From Arthrobacter liuii (GTDB lineage Bacteria; Actinomycetota; Actinomycetes; Actinomycetales; Micrococcaceae), in contig NZ_BMFW01000019.1 in the NCBI RefSeq assembly GCF_014639275.1, positions 1 through 64,000 on the forward strand: a DNA stretch of 64,000 bases, in the 5' to 3' direction. The notes under the pieces were generated by a model. It had not been told where the DNA came from. It saw only the letters and a program-made list of their open reading frames with translations, and did not search any database. Positions 23,437 to 31,883 of this stretch are shown here, in pieces; the stretch's first letter is position 1; each line of letters starts with the position of its first letter. Made by a program: the position numbers and the translations under genes.

Positions 23437-24423
23437 GTGAGCAAGGCAAACACCATCGCGCCCCGGGACACCGCGGCCCCCCGCAATTTCGGCACCATCC
23501 TCAAAGACCTCGACTGGCGGCGCTACGTCATCTACATCGGCTTCGTCGTTGTCTTCCTGTTCTTCGCCGTCCTCCTCCGCGACCAGGGCTTCCTGTCGCC
23601 GAACAACCTGCTGAACATCTTCCGGCAGACAGCCACCATCACCGTCATCGCCGTCGGTATGACATACGTGATCGCGTGCGCAGAGATCGACCTGAGCGTC
23701 GGATCCGTGGCCGGCCTCTCCAGTGTGTGCACTGCGATGGCGCTCTCCCAATGGGGCCTGGTACCCGGCATTCTGGCCGGCCTCGCCGTCGGGCTCGTCG
23801 TCGGATCGATCAACGGTGCCCTGGTCAGCCTCCTCGGCATCCCATCCTTCCTGGTGACACTCGGCATGCTGGGCATAGCCGTCGGCGTTGCCCAGTGGAT
23901 CACGGCGTCCGCCCCCCAGCCCATCCTGAACGACACGTTCAACACGCTGTTTGGATCCGGCAACTTCGGTCCTGTTCCGGGCCTGGTGGTCTGGAGTGCC
24001 ATCTTCGTGGCCATCGGCGCCGTCGTGCTGAACCGCACCAGGTTTGGCCGCCAGGTCCTGGCCACAGGAGGCAACCGCAACGCCGCCGAGTTCACCGGCA
24101 TCAATACCAAGCGCATAAAGTTCCAGGTGCTCCTCATCTCGGGCATGGTGGCAAGCGTCGCCGGAATGCTCTACGCCGGCCGGCTGCAGTCCGGACGCTT
24201 CCAGTGGGGATCGGGAGACGAACTCTCCGCCATCGCCGCCGTCATCCTGGGCGGAACCAGCCTCTTCGGCGGGTTCGGCTCCATCATCGGCACCTTATTC
24301 GGCGCCCTCCTGATCGGCCTGATCAACAACGGGCTGATCCTCGCCGGACTCGACAGCAGCCAGCAGCAGGTGGTCCGCGGCGCGATCATCATTCTGGCCG
24401 TCGCCCTCGCCCGTAAGAAGTAG
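23437..24423 (+). CDS. Sugar ABC transporter permease (RbsC type)
   Basis: 328-residue membrane protein with about ten hydrophobic helices, of the BPD_transp_2 family. Characteristic stretches are TVIAVGMTYVIACAEIDLSV and AVILGGTSLFGGFGSIIGT. GTG start 2 bp after the ATPase stop and RBS inside that gene. Probably a homodimer forming the channel for the sugar bound by the lipoprotein. Five bp separate it from the following oxidoreductase. Confidence 0.92.
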   Translation: MSKANTIAPRDTAAPRNFGTILKDLDWRRYVIYIGFVVVFLFFAVLLRDQGFLSPNNLLNIFRQTATITVIAVGMTYVIACAEIDLSVGSVAGLSSVCTAMALSQWGLVPGILAGLAVGLVVGSINGALVSLLGIPSFLVTLGMLGIAVGVAQWITASAPQPILNDTFNTLFGSGNFGPVPGLVVWSAIFVAIGAVVLNRTRFGRQVLATGGNRNAAEFTGINTKRIKFQVLLISGMVASVAGMLYAGRLQSGRFQWGSGDELSAIAAVILGGTSLFGGFGSIIGTLFGALLIGLINNGLILAGLDSSQQQVVRGAIIILAVALARKK

Positions 24424-24428
24424 CACCC

Positions 24429-25583
24429 GTGGCTTTCCAACTACGGGCCGGAATTATCGGAACAGGATTCATGGGTTCTGTCCACGCCCATGCGGTCCGC
24501 GCAGCAGGCGGTGAAGTCACCGCAGTCGCCGGGAGCAGCCAGGCTTCAGCCGAAGCCGCAGCGTCAGCGCTCGGCGCCCGGACCGCAGCCGAATCGGCTG
24601 AAGCACTGATCGCACGTGCGGACGTGGATGTCATCCACATCTGCACCCCGAATGCCACCCACGCCGACCTTGCCCGCAAAGCCATTGCGGCAGGAAAAGC
24701 AGTCATCTGCGAAAAGCCACTGGCCACGAGCGTTGGGGACGCGTTGGAGCTGACTGCCCTCGCGGCCCAGGCCGGCGTCGTCACCGGCGTTCCCTTCGTC
24801 TACCGGTTCTATCCGGCCGTCCGCGAGGCCCGCGACCGGATCCTCCGCGGCGACGCCGGCCGCCTCTGGCTCCTGCACGGTTCCTACCTGCAGGACTGGC
24901 TCGCCGGCGCGGAAGCTACGAACTGGCGGGTCGATTCAACCATCGGGGGAGCCTCCAGGGCGTTCGGTGACATCGGCGTGCACTGGTGCGACCTGATGGA
25001 GTTCACCACCGGACACAGAATCACCAGGCTTGTGGCCAAGACCAGCAGGGCCTACGACGAACGCGAAACCGGCGGCCGGTTGTCCTCCGTCGGCACCGAA
25101 GACGGCGCCACGCTCCTGTTCGAGACGGACAAGGGTGCCACCGGATCCCTGGTAGTCAGCCAAGTCAGTCCCGGCCGGAAGAACCGACTCTGGTTCTCCT
25201 TCGATGGAACCGAAGCGTCATTCAGCTTCAACCAGGAACGGCCGGACACCCTGCACGTCGGCCGCAGTGACTCAAGTTCCGAGATTCCGGTCGGCCCGCA
25301 AACACTCACGATGCCTGGCGGCCGGCGGTACGCCAAACTTCCCCCGGGCCACCCCCAGGGATACCAGGACAGCTTCAACGCGTTCGTCGCGGACGTATAT
25401 GCGGCCGTCCACGGCCAGGAACCGGAAGGCCTGCCCACCTTCCGGGACGGACTACGGTCAGCCCTCATCACGGATGCAGTCGTAACCTCGGCTGCGCAGC
25501 AGACGTGGGTCGAAATTCCCCCAGCAGAAAACCTCACCGGATCACTCAGGTCTTCCGCAGCAACTGAAAGGCAAAAGCAATGA
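24429..25583 (+). CDS. Gfo/Idh/MocA oxidoreductase, LgdC-like candidate
   Basis: 384-residue NAD(P)-dependent sugar oxidoreductase. The Rossmann loop is GIIGTGFMGSVHAHAV (residues 8-23), the catalytic Lys sits in CEKPLATS, and FGDIGVHWCDLMEF carries the conserved Asp/His region. GTG start, 5 bp after the permease. It overlaps the TIM-barrel gene by 4 bp. In the four-enzyme levoglucosan pathway described from Bacillus, LgdC reduces 3-ketoglucose to glucose; this is the natural candidate here, since the other Gfo/Idh protein resembles LgdA. Direct evidence for that reaction is lacking. Confidence 0.85.
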   Translation: MAFQLRAGIIGTGFMGSVHAHAVRAAGGEVTAVAGSSQASAEAAASALGARTAAESAEALIARADVDVIHICTPNATHADLARKAIAAGKAVICEKPLATSVGDALELTALAAQAGVVTGVPFVYRFYPAVREARDRILRGDAGRLWLLHGSYLQDWLAGAEATNWRVDSTIGGASRAFGDIGVHWCDLMEFTTGHRITRLVAKTSRAYDERETGGRLSSVGTEDGATLLFETDKGATGSLVVSQVSPGRKNRLWFSFDGTEASFSFNQERPDTLHVGRSDSSSEIPVGPQTLTMPGGRRYAKLPPGHPQGYQDSFNAFVADVYAAVHGQEPEGLPTFRDGLRSALITDAVVTSAAQQTWVEIPPAENLTGSLRSSAATERQKQ

Positions 25584-26401
25584 AACTCGGTTACTGTTCC
25601 ATCACCTGGGGCGGCGTCGTTGGCCACCCGCAAGGTGTGACGAGCGTGAAAGACCTTTTCTACATGACCCACGGGTCCATGCAGCAAGCAGTCCAGGACA
25701 TCGCATCCGTCGGCTATCAGGGCGTTGAAATGTTTGACGGCAACCTCGAGGAATACGCAGGGAAGCCTGAAGAACTCAAGGAAATCCTGGATACCGCCGG
25801 AGTCGAACTGACAAGTGTCTATACCGGCGCGAACTTCATCTACGCCGACATACTTCCCGACGAGCTGCACCGGATCCACCGTGCCGCCGAATTGGCTGCC
25901 GGCTTTGGAGCAGAACGGCTGGTAGTAGGAGGCGGAGCACGCCGCGCCGCCGGAACCACTGACGAGGACTACCAACGCCTCGGTGAGGCCCTGGACAGCG
26001 TAACGGACATCGCGGAAAGCTTCGGGCTGTCGGCAAGCTACCATCCGCACCTGAGCACCATCGTCGAAAGCCCGGAGGAACTGGACAGACTGATGCCGCT
26101 CACCCGGATCGGTTTTTGCCCGGATACAGCCCACCTCGCTGCCGGTGGAGCAGACCCGGCCGCAGTGATCCGGAAGTACCCCGACAGGATCCGGCACGTC
26201 CACCTCAAGGACTTCCAGAAGGACCCTTTCAATTTCCTGCCCCTTGGACAGGGCGAGCTCGACTTCCCCGACATCATCGCCGCAATCCGTGAAAGCGGAT
26301 ATGACACCTGGCTCATGGTCGAGCTCGACAACTACGACGGGGACCCCCGGGAAGCCGCAGCCCTCAGCAAGAAGTACCTGGAAAAGCTCCTCTCTCACTA
26401 A
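25580..26401 (+). CDS. Sugar phosphate isomerase/epimerase-like TIM barrel, LgdB candidate
   Basis: 273-residue xylose-isomerase-like TIM barrel. Metal-site residues lie in GYQGVEMFDGN (Glu), SYHPHLSTI (His), GFCPDTAHLA (Asp and His) and WLMVELDNYDGD (Glu). It overlaps the previous gene by 4 bp and is 65 bp before the LgdA-like gene. In the levoglucosan pathway two relatives (LgdB1, LgdB2) carry out elimination and hydration of 3-ketolevoglucosan; only one member is in this operon. Probably the beta-eliminating enzyme; an inference from fold and context. Confidence 0.85.
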   Translation: MKLGYCSITWGGVVGHPQGVTSVKDLFYMTHGSMQQAVQDIASVGYQGVEMFDGNLEEYAGKPEELKEILDTAGVELTSVYTGANFIYADILPDELHRIHRAAELAAGFGAERLVVGGGARRAAGTTDEDYQRLGEALDSVTDIAESFGLSASYHPHLSTIVESPEELDRLMPLTRIGFCPDTAHLAAGGADPAAVIRKYPDRIRHVHLKDFQKDPFNFLPLGQGELDFPDIIAAIRESGYDTWLMVELDNYDGDPREAAALSKKYLEKLLSH

Positions 26402-26466
26402 TTTTTCAACCGCGGGGACTGCCACAGACGGCAACTGCCCCGCCGTCCGGAAGGAACCAGATTCAC

Positions 26467-27639
26467 ATGCAAAACCTCAACGTCGGCCTCATCGGAGGCG
26501 GCTTCATGGGCAAGGCCCACTCACTCGCTTACGCCGCCATGCCCATGTTCTTCTGGCCTGCACCGGCACTCCCGGTCCGCAAGGTCATCGCTGAAGCCAA
26601 CCCGGATCTCGCCGCGGAGGCGGCCCGCCGCTTCGGGTTCGAGAACTCCACCGCAGACTGGCGCAGCATCATTGATGATCCGGACATCCACGTCGTAGAC
26701 ATCGCTACGCCCAACCATCTCCACGCCGAGATTGCCATCGCCGCCGCCGAAGCAGGCAAGCACATCATCTGTGAAAAGCCCTTGGCGCGTACAGGCGAAG
26801 AATCCAAGGCCATGTACGACGCCGTCAAGGATAAGAACCTCGTCCACATGGTCGCCTTCAACTACCGGCGCACACCCGCCGTTGCGCTGGCAAAGAAATA
26901 CATCGAAGAAGGGGCAATCGGACAAATCCTCAACTTCCGTGGCACCTACCTGCAAGACTGGAGCGCCGACCCCAACTCCCCGCTGTCCTGGCGCTTCCAG
27001 AAATCCATCGCAGGTTCCGGTGCCCTCGGCGACATCGCAACGCACGTCATTGACATGGCAAGGTACCTGGTCGGCGAGTTCAGATCCGTCAATGCCCTCA
27101 TGTCCACCTGGATCCCCGAGCGGCCGCTCCAAAGCGGAGGTGCTGACGCGCTCGGCACGGTACGGGGCGGGGAAGGCCCGCGCGGCCATGTTGATGTCGA
27201 TGATGAGGTCATGACCATGATCCGCTTCGCCAACGGTGCCGTGGGTTCGGTGGAAGCAACACGCAACGCCCATGGAAGGAACAACTACATCACCTTCGAA
27301 ATCCACGGAACCGAAGGAAGCATCGTGTTTAACTACGAGCGGCGCGACGAACTGCAGGTCTGCTTCGCGTCCGACGCTGGCGACCGGCGGGGTTTCCGTA
27401 CCGTTTACACCGGGCCCGCACACCCCTACGGAGATGCACTGTGGCCCATCCCTGCCCTCGGCATCGGATACGGCGAAACGAAGATCATCGAGGCCTACGA
27501 CTTCTTCAAGGCCATCGCAGAAGGCGGCAGCGTAAGCCCGAATTTTGCCGACGGATATCAGGTAGCCCTCATTGACGACGCAATCGTCGAGTCGGCTGCA
27601 AAAGAATCCTGGGTCGACGTTCCGCAAATCAACGCATGA
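26467..27639 (+). CDS. lgdA: Levoglucosan dehydrogenase-like Gfo/Idh/MocA oxidoreductase
   Basis: 390-residue NAD-dependent dehydrogenase that should oxidise C3 of levoglucosan to 3-ketolevoglucosan. The Rossmann loop is LIGGGFMGKAHSLAYAAM; ICEKPLARTGEE has the catalytic Lys and LGDIATHVIDMARYL the catalytic Asp/His. The sequence, including MFFWPAPALPVRKVI and FRGTYLQDWSADPNSPLSWR, is very close to what I recall of the structurally studied enzyme from Pseudarthrobacter phenanthrenivorans. ATG after GGAAGGAACC. Its stop overlaps the monooxygenase-fold gene by 4 bp. Identification is from memory of the family and should be checked by search. Confidence 0.85.
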   Translation: MQNLNVGLIGGGFMGKAHSLAYAAMPMFFWPAPALPVRKVIAEANPDLAAEAARRFGFENSTADWRSIIDDPDIHVVDIATPNHLHAEIAIAAAEAGKHIICEKPLARTGEESKAMYDAVKDKNLVHMVAFNYRRTPAVALAKKYIEEGAIGQILNFRGTYLQDWSADPNSPLSWRFQKSIAGSGALGDIATHVIDMARYLVGEFRSVNALMSTWIPERPLQSGGADALGTVRGGEGPRGHVDVDDEVMTMIRFANGAVGSVEATRNAHGRNNYITFEIHGTEGSIVFNYERRDELQVCFASDAGDRRGFRTVYTGPAHPYGDALWPIPALGIGYGETKIIEAYDFFKAIAEGGSVSPNFADGYQVALIDDAIVESAAKESWVDVPQINA

Positions 27640-28001
27640 CCAAAGACGAAACGCAAGTCTGGTTAATGCCAGTGTTCACCGCAAAAGCAGGGCATGAAGC
27701 AACGCTTCATGAAGCACTCATTGGACTGCAGTCCCTGAGCCGAAAAGACCCCGGCTGCCTGGAATATACCGTCTTCTCGGACGATCAAAGGCCAGGCAGG
27801 TTCGTCCTCATCGAGGGATGGGCCCGCCCCGAGGACCTCGCGGCCCACAACGAAGAAGACCATGTCAAGGAATTTGTTCAAGGGGTGCAGGCACTGCTGG
27901 CCGAACCGTTCTCCGTGACCCCGATCACGCCTCTTACCGGACTTTCCAGCGAAGTCCAAGGCGCGGCACCATCGCCTACGTCCGGGACCACCGAGCCGTG
28001 A
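27636..28001 (+). CDS. Antibiotic biosynthesis monooxygenase-fold protein
   Basis: 121-residue dimeric ferredoxin-like (ABM/YgiN) protein. MPVFTAKAGHEATLHEALIG, KDPGCLEYTVFSDDQRPGRF and IEGWARPEDLAAHNEEDHVK are the usual strand-helix units, with the domain ending at about residue 98. Translationally coupled (ATGA) to the levoglucosan dehydrogenase gene and last in the operon. The final 20 residues (GLSSEVQGAAPSPTSGTTEP) run in a different frame through the decayed bdh 3' end at 27960, so the natural stop was probably lost in that rearrangement. Function in the pathway is unknown; relatives are quinol monooxygenases or sugar mutarotase-like accessory proteins. Confidence 0.8.
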   Translation: MTKDETQVWLMPVFTAKAGHEATLHEALIGLQSLSRKDPGCLEYTVFSDDQRPGRFVLIEGWARPEDLAAHNEEDHVKEFVQGVQALLAEPFSVTPITPLTGLSSEVQGAAPSPTSGTTEP

Positions 28002-28036
28002 TCAGGATAGTGCAGAAGGGCAAGGTGCACCCGTAG
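27960..28036 (+). pseudogene. Decayed 3' end of a second butanediol-type dehydrogenase gene
   Basis: Plus-strand codons in one frame read GTIAYVRDHRAVIRIVQKGKV then HP and a stop. This matches GTIAYVRDHPAVIRLVQEGKV of the gene at 17772-18827, but the next 38 codons of the parent (VDLKPF to KVLV) are missing, so GKV joins HP directly. Similarity carries on past the stop into the hairpin (CCCGGCATCGA, GACGGCGGGACGCA). It is a duplicate reduced by internal deletion and lies over the 3' end of the monooxygenase-fold gene. Confidence 0.85.
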
Positions 28037-28067
28037 GTGCTGGCGGGAGGACACCCGGCATCGAGGG

Positions 28068-28105
28068 AAGGACGACGGCGGGACGCAAGTGCCGCCGTCG
28101 TCCTT
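28068..28105. terminator. Terminator hairpin after the levoglucosan-type operon
   Basis: AAGGACGACGGCGG (28068-28081) and CCGCCGTCGTCCTT (28092-28105) are perfect 14-bp arms with a ten-base loop. Probably brought in with the bdh remnant; the parent hairpin at 18866 has a shorter stem. Confidence 0.8.
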
Positions 28106-28201
28106 CCTACCCTGCCTGCTAGCCAATGCCCGGGTTAGCCGGAAACATATCAAGGGCCTTTCCCCCTATCCACCCGCGCCGTGTGCGCGGAAGATAACCC
28201 C

Positions 28202-29455
28202 ATGAAAAAGCTTGTGCTGGCGAGCTTCGCCGCCCTTCTCATGGTCATTGGCACCCTGCTGGGCGCGGTCGCTCCGGGCAATGCCGCGGCCGACCCGGCC
28301 ATCACGGCAGGTCAGATCCTGGTCAAGTTCCGGGACAACGCTGCGGCCGCAGCCGTCCTGCGCCCGTTCGGACTGAACGATGGTCCGGATGTTGGCAGCA
28401 CCGGCGCGCACCTGATTACGGTGCCGGCCGGTAGGGAGTTGCAGCTCGTCGCCGCCCTGGGCCGGAACCCGGTGGTGGAGTATGCCGAACCGGACTATGT
28501 GGTCACTCCGGCCTCAGACGACACCTACTTTCCCCGGCAGTACGCCCTGCAAAACACGGGCCAGTCGTTCACGAACACTGACGGCACGGTGACGATTCCC
28601 GCGGGCACCCCAGACGCCGATGTGGACGCCGTGGAAGCCTGGACGGTCACCACCGGCACGGGAATCAAGGTTGCTGTCCTTGATTCCGGCGTCGCCATGG
28701 ACAACCCCGACATCACCCCGAAGGTCGTGGCACGGACCAACTTCACCACGTCCAGAAGCAACGACGATAACTACGGCCACGGAACCCACGTCGCCGGGAT
28801 CGTCGCGGGAACCGCCAACAACGGCATCGGCGTGGCCGGCGTGTGCCCGGGATGCTCCATCCTGGCCGGAAAAATCCTCAGCGACACAGGAGCAGGTTCC
28901 AGCTCAGGCCTTGCGAACGGCATCAACTGGGCCGTCAAGAATGGTGCCCAGGTCATCAACATGAGCCTGGTGGTTGGCGCGTCAACCACTTTGGAAACCG
29001 CCGTGAACAACGCATGGAACGCGGGCGTGGTGCTGGTTGCTGCGGCAGGCAACGGAGGAAACACCAGCATCAACTACCCGGCCGCGTACCCCAACGTCAT
29101 TGCCGTGGGGGCAACCGACAACAACGACAAGAAGGCGTCGTTCTCCACCTATGGCGCGTGGGTGGATGTGGCAGCGCCCGGGGTCAGCGTCTACTCCACC
29201 TTCCCCAACCACAAGTTCGTCCTCGCCAGAGAGTACAACCGTTCCCAGGGGTACGACATCGGCAGCGGAACCTCGATGGCCTCACCGATTGTTGCCGCCG
29301 TTGCGGCGCTCGCCCGGAGTGCCAACCCCGGCGGCACCAACTCGGACATCCGCGCCAAGATCGAATCCACCACCGACCCCGTGGGTTCCATCGGCGCTGA
29401 CTGGGCCCACGGAAGGGTGAACGCCTGCAGGGCGGTCGGGGCAACAGGTTGTTGA
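28202..29455 (+). CDS. Secreted subtilisin-like serine protease (S8)
   Basis: 417-residue exported protease. The signal peptide covers about residues 1-29 (MKKLVLASFAALLMVIG, then an AxA-type site NAAA-D). A propeptide-like segment follows (QILVKFRDNAAAAAVL to VEYAEPDYVV), then the catalytic domain with Asp161 (VLDSGV), His193 (GHGTHVAG), oxyanion Asn284 (AAAGNGG) and Ser358 (SGTSMASP). It resembles thermitase/fervidolysin. ATG 28202 is preferred over 28181 because the signal peptide begins there. Cys215 and Cys218 (CPGC) could form a disulfide. Stands alone between the sugar operon and a methyltransferase. Confidence 0.93.
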   Translation: MKKLVLASFAALLMVIGTLLGAVAPGNAAADPAITAGQILVKFRDNAAAAAVLRPFGLNDGPDVGSTGAHLITVPAGRELQLVAALGRNPVVEYAEPDYVVTPASDDTYFPRQYALQNTGQSFTNTDGTVTIPAGTPDADVDAVEAWTVTTGTGIKVAVLDSGVAMDNPDITPKVVARTNFTTSRSNDDNYGHGTHVAGIVAGTANNGIGVAGVCPGCSILAGKILSDTGAGSSSGLANGINWAVKNGAQVINMSLVVGASTTLETAVNNAWNAGVVLVAAAGNGGNTSINYPAAYPNVIAVGATDNNDKKASFSTYGAWVDVAAPGVSVYSTFPNHKFVLAREYNRSQGYDIGSGTSMASPIVAAVAALARSANPGGTNSDIRAKIESTTDPVGSIGADWAHGRVNACRAVGATGC

Positions 29456-29494
29456 CCCTTCCTTCGCTAAGGAGCGCGGTTGTAGGGTCAGGGC

Positions 29495-30337
29495 GTGATC
29501 GTCCCCGATATTTCCCAGAACGCCGTGGCGGTGGCGGATCACTACGACGAGCTCGATCCAATCTACCGCCGGGTGTGGGGCGAGCATGTCCATCACGGGC
29601 TGTGGGTGACCGGCCGCGAGACACCCGGCGAGGCCGTCGAGGCGCTGGTGGACACCGTCGGCGACCGCCTGGGCCTGACGCCGGGCCAGGCATGCGTCGA
29701 CATCGGCTGCGGCTATGGCTCCACAGCCAGGCGCCTGGCTATGACCCGCGGGGTCCGCGCCACCGGATTCACGCTGTCGGCCGAGCAGGCCCGCTACGCC
29801 GCCGCGCACCCCGTGCCGTGGGTGGACATCCAGGTCCGCGACTGGCTCGCCAACGGACTGGCCGACGCCTCAGCCGATGCCGCCTGGGCCATCGAGTCGA
29901 GCGAGCACATGGTGGATAAGCCCAGGTTCTTCGCCGAGGCGCACCGCGTGCTGGCGCCCGGCGGCCGCTTCGTCATCTGCGCGTGGCTCGCCGAGACCGG
30001 CGCCCGTGGCTGGAAGGTCCGCCACCTGCTGGAGCCGATCTGCCGCGAGGGGCGCCTGCCCTCGATGGGCACGCGCGAGGAGTATGAGGCGATGGCAATG
30101 GCTGCGGGATTTGAGGTCATCGGCTATGAGGATGTCAGCCGCCGCGTCGCCCGCACCTGGATGATCTGCGCCGCCCGGCTCGTGAAGGCCCTGCTCGTCG
30201 ACCGCGAAACCCGCCGCCTCGCCCCGGGCCCACGCAACCGCAGCTCGTTTCTGGGCATACCCCGCCTGATCCTGGCCTACCGCACCGGTGCGATGCGCTA
30301 CGGGATATTCACGCTCACGAAGGCGGGGTCGGCTTGA
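29495..30337 (+). CDS. SAM-dependent methyltransferase
   Basis: 280-residue class I methyltransferase. ACVDIGCGYGSTARRLA (about residues 66-82) is motif I; GFTLSAEQARYAA and AHRVLAPGGRFVICAWL are motifs II and III. The arrangement, with HHGLWVTGRETPGEAVE before motif I, recalls the tocopherol/mycolate-type (UbiE/cyclopropane synthase-like) methyltransferases acting on lipids. GTG start at 29495; the ribosome site is weak. Convergent with the HNH gene 25 bp downstream. Substrate unknown. Confidence 0.85.
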   Translation: MIVPDISQNAVAVADHYDELDPIYRRVWGEHVHHGLWVTGRETPGEAVEALVDTVGDRLGLTPGQACVDIGCGYGSTARRLAMTRGVRATGFTLSAEQARYAAAHPVPWVDIQVRDWLANGLADASADAAWAIESSEHMVDKPRFFAEAHRVLAPGGRFVICAWLAETGARGWKVRHLLEPICREGRLPSMGTREEYEAMAMAAGFEVIGYEDVSRRVARTWMICAARLVKALLVDRETRRLAPGPRNRSSFLGIPRLILAYRTGAMRYGIFTLTKAGSA

Positions 30338-30362
30338 TCGCAAGCCCCCTCGACGGACTGCC

Positions 30363-30938
30363 TCAGGGCAGTGGCTGCCGTTCGCCCACGCTGACGGACG
30401 CCGACGGCGGCAGGTACTCTCGCCGTCGTCGTTCCATCCGTTGCTGCTGCCCCGGGGACGGGATCCTGGCACGCTTGGCGCGGTTGCACCTGGCACAGGC
30501 GGCGACGAAGTTCTGCAGGCTGGTGGAACCGCCTTTGGACCACGGGTAAAAGTGGTCGCCGTGCTCGGCCGGGCGCCCACAGCGGCGCCCGAACCCGGCT
30601 TCCAACTCGCACGTGCCGCCAGCGCGGGCCATCCCTTCGCGGCGCTGCTGGCGGGTGAAACGGCGTACTGGATCCCGACGCCGGACGTCCCGGCTGGTCC
30701 CGACGGCGGCGGCAATGCCCAGCACAAGGAGGGTTACGCCGGGGAGAGCGACCGCGGCGACGACGTGTTGAAACAGGTTGCCCATAACCGCTGCGGCTGC
30801 GGACGGCCCCGCCCCGGCAGCCGGTGTTGCCTTCGCCATGAGTCCTGACATCACCGCTACAGCGAGCCAAAGAATCGCCGCCGAATACGCCAGGCGAAGC
30901 CCCTGCCGGGTCCAATAGATGCGGCCCAGTTCCTGCAT
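30363..30938 (-). CDS. Membrane-anchored HNH endonuclease-like protein
   Basis: 191-residue protein with two predicted membrane helices at residues about 13-35 (GLRLAYSAAILWLAVAV) and 58-81 (HVVAAVALPGVTLLVLGI), then a basic linker and an HNH nuclease motif (HGDHFYPWSKGGSTSLQNF, then CARCNRAKR). The HNH His and the zinc Cys residues (CELEAG, CGRP, CARC) are present. ATG at 30938 follows GGGGGA by 5 bp; a TTG at 30950 is less likely. An HNH domain tied to the membrane is unusual for phage or restriction enzymes and may act on incoming DNA or be a scaffold. No partner gene is next to it. Confidence 0.75.
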   Translation of the reverse strand: MQELGRIYWTRQGLRLAYSAAILWLAVAVMSGLMAKATPAAGAGPSAAAAVMGNLFQHVVAAVALPGVTLLVLGIAAAVGTSRDVRRRDPVRRFTRQQRREGMARAGGTCELEAGFGRRCGRPAEHGDHFYPWSKGGSTSLQNFVAACARCNRAKRARIPSPGQQQRMERRRREYLPPSASVSVGERQPLP

Positions 30939-31125
30939 TGATTCCCCCAATGTTCAGTTGTCCGGAAAGCCCATGGCCCCGAATGTCCAAGAAATCGTAC
31001 AGTTCTGACGCATGCCGGTGTCCCAGGTTTGGCCCAGTTTTTGCTGAGCTTTCGTCTGCCCGCGTAAAAGAGGTCTGAGTGCGTCGAATAGGCGCACGTC
31101 ACCAAGCGGGTGTAAGTGTGGTGGC

Positions 31126-31863
31126 ATGGATGCTGACATCAACTTCTATTTCGACCCGGTCTGCCCTTTCGCCTGGATGACGAGCAAGTGGGTGCGCCAG
31201 GTGCAGGCGCAGCGCGACTACACCGTGGACTGGCGGTTCATATCGTTGCGCCTGATCAACGCCAATGTTGACTACGACGCGCAGTTCCCGCCCGAGTACG
31301 AGGCCGGACACACGGCAGGGCTCCGGCTTCTGCGGGTGGCGGCCCGGGCGCGTGCGGAGCACGGCCGCGAGTCGATCGCAAGGCTGTACGAGGCGTTCGG
31401 GACCCACATTTTCGAAGCTGCCCCGGACCCGGTTAACCAGCGCACCGAGGGCGAGGAGCGTGAGCGGCGGGGGACACGTGAGTTTGTGGGGCCGATCCTC
31501 GCACAGGCAGGCTTACCCCTGGCGCTTGCGGACGCTCTCGACGACGACTCCTGGGACACTGAGATCCGGCAGGAAACGGATGAGGCGCTGGCGCTGACGG
31601 GCAAGGACGTGGGCACGCCCATCATCCACTTTGAGCCGCCCGCCGGTGTGGCCTTCTTCGGGCCCGTCATCAGCCGGCTGCCGGACGAAGAGTCCGCCGC
31701 CGAGCTGTGGGACCACGTGGTGGGGCTGGCACGGTTCCCCGGTTTCGCGGAGCTCAAGCGAAGCCTGCGCGAGCGGCCGCAGCTTCCCGCCCTCGGGGTC
31801 ACCGCCGGTGCGACCGGTCAGCAGGAGGACTGGCACGGCGGCAGCCGGAGGCAGAAGAAGTGA
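31126..31863 (+). CDS. DsbA-family protein, mycothiol-dependent nitroreductase (Rv2466c) type
   Basis: 245-residue thioredoxin-fold protein. The N-terminal active-site motif is FDPVCPFAWMTSKW (CPFAW in place of CxxC), as in the actinobacterial mycothiol-dependent Rv2466c group; an alpha-helical insert (residues about 55-170) and cis-Pro region GKDVGTPIIHF (residues about 160-175) follow. Start ATG 31126. It is followed by an SRPBCC gene 20 bp downstream, and the pair has a decayed copy at 4076-4608. Reduces nitro compounds or disulfides using mycothiol in relatives; the physiological substrate here is unknown. Confidence 0.88.
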   Translation: MDADINFYFDPVCPFAWMTSKWVRQVQAQRDYTVDWRFISLRLINANVDYDAQFPPEYEAGHTAGLRLLRVAARARAEHGRESIARLYEAFGTHIFEAAPDPVNQRTEGEERERRGTREFVGPILAQAGLPLALADALDDDSWDTEIRQETDEALALTGKDVGTPIIHFEPPAGVAFFGPVISRLPDEESAAELWDHVVGLARFPGFAELKRSLRERPQLPALGVTAGATGQQEDWHGGSRRQKK

Positions 31864-31883
31864 CCGTCAGTAAGGATGGACCC

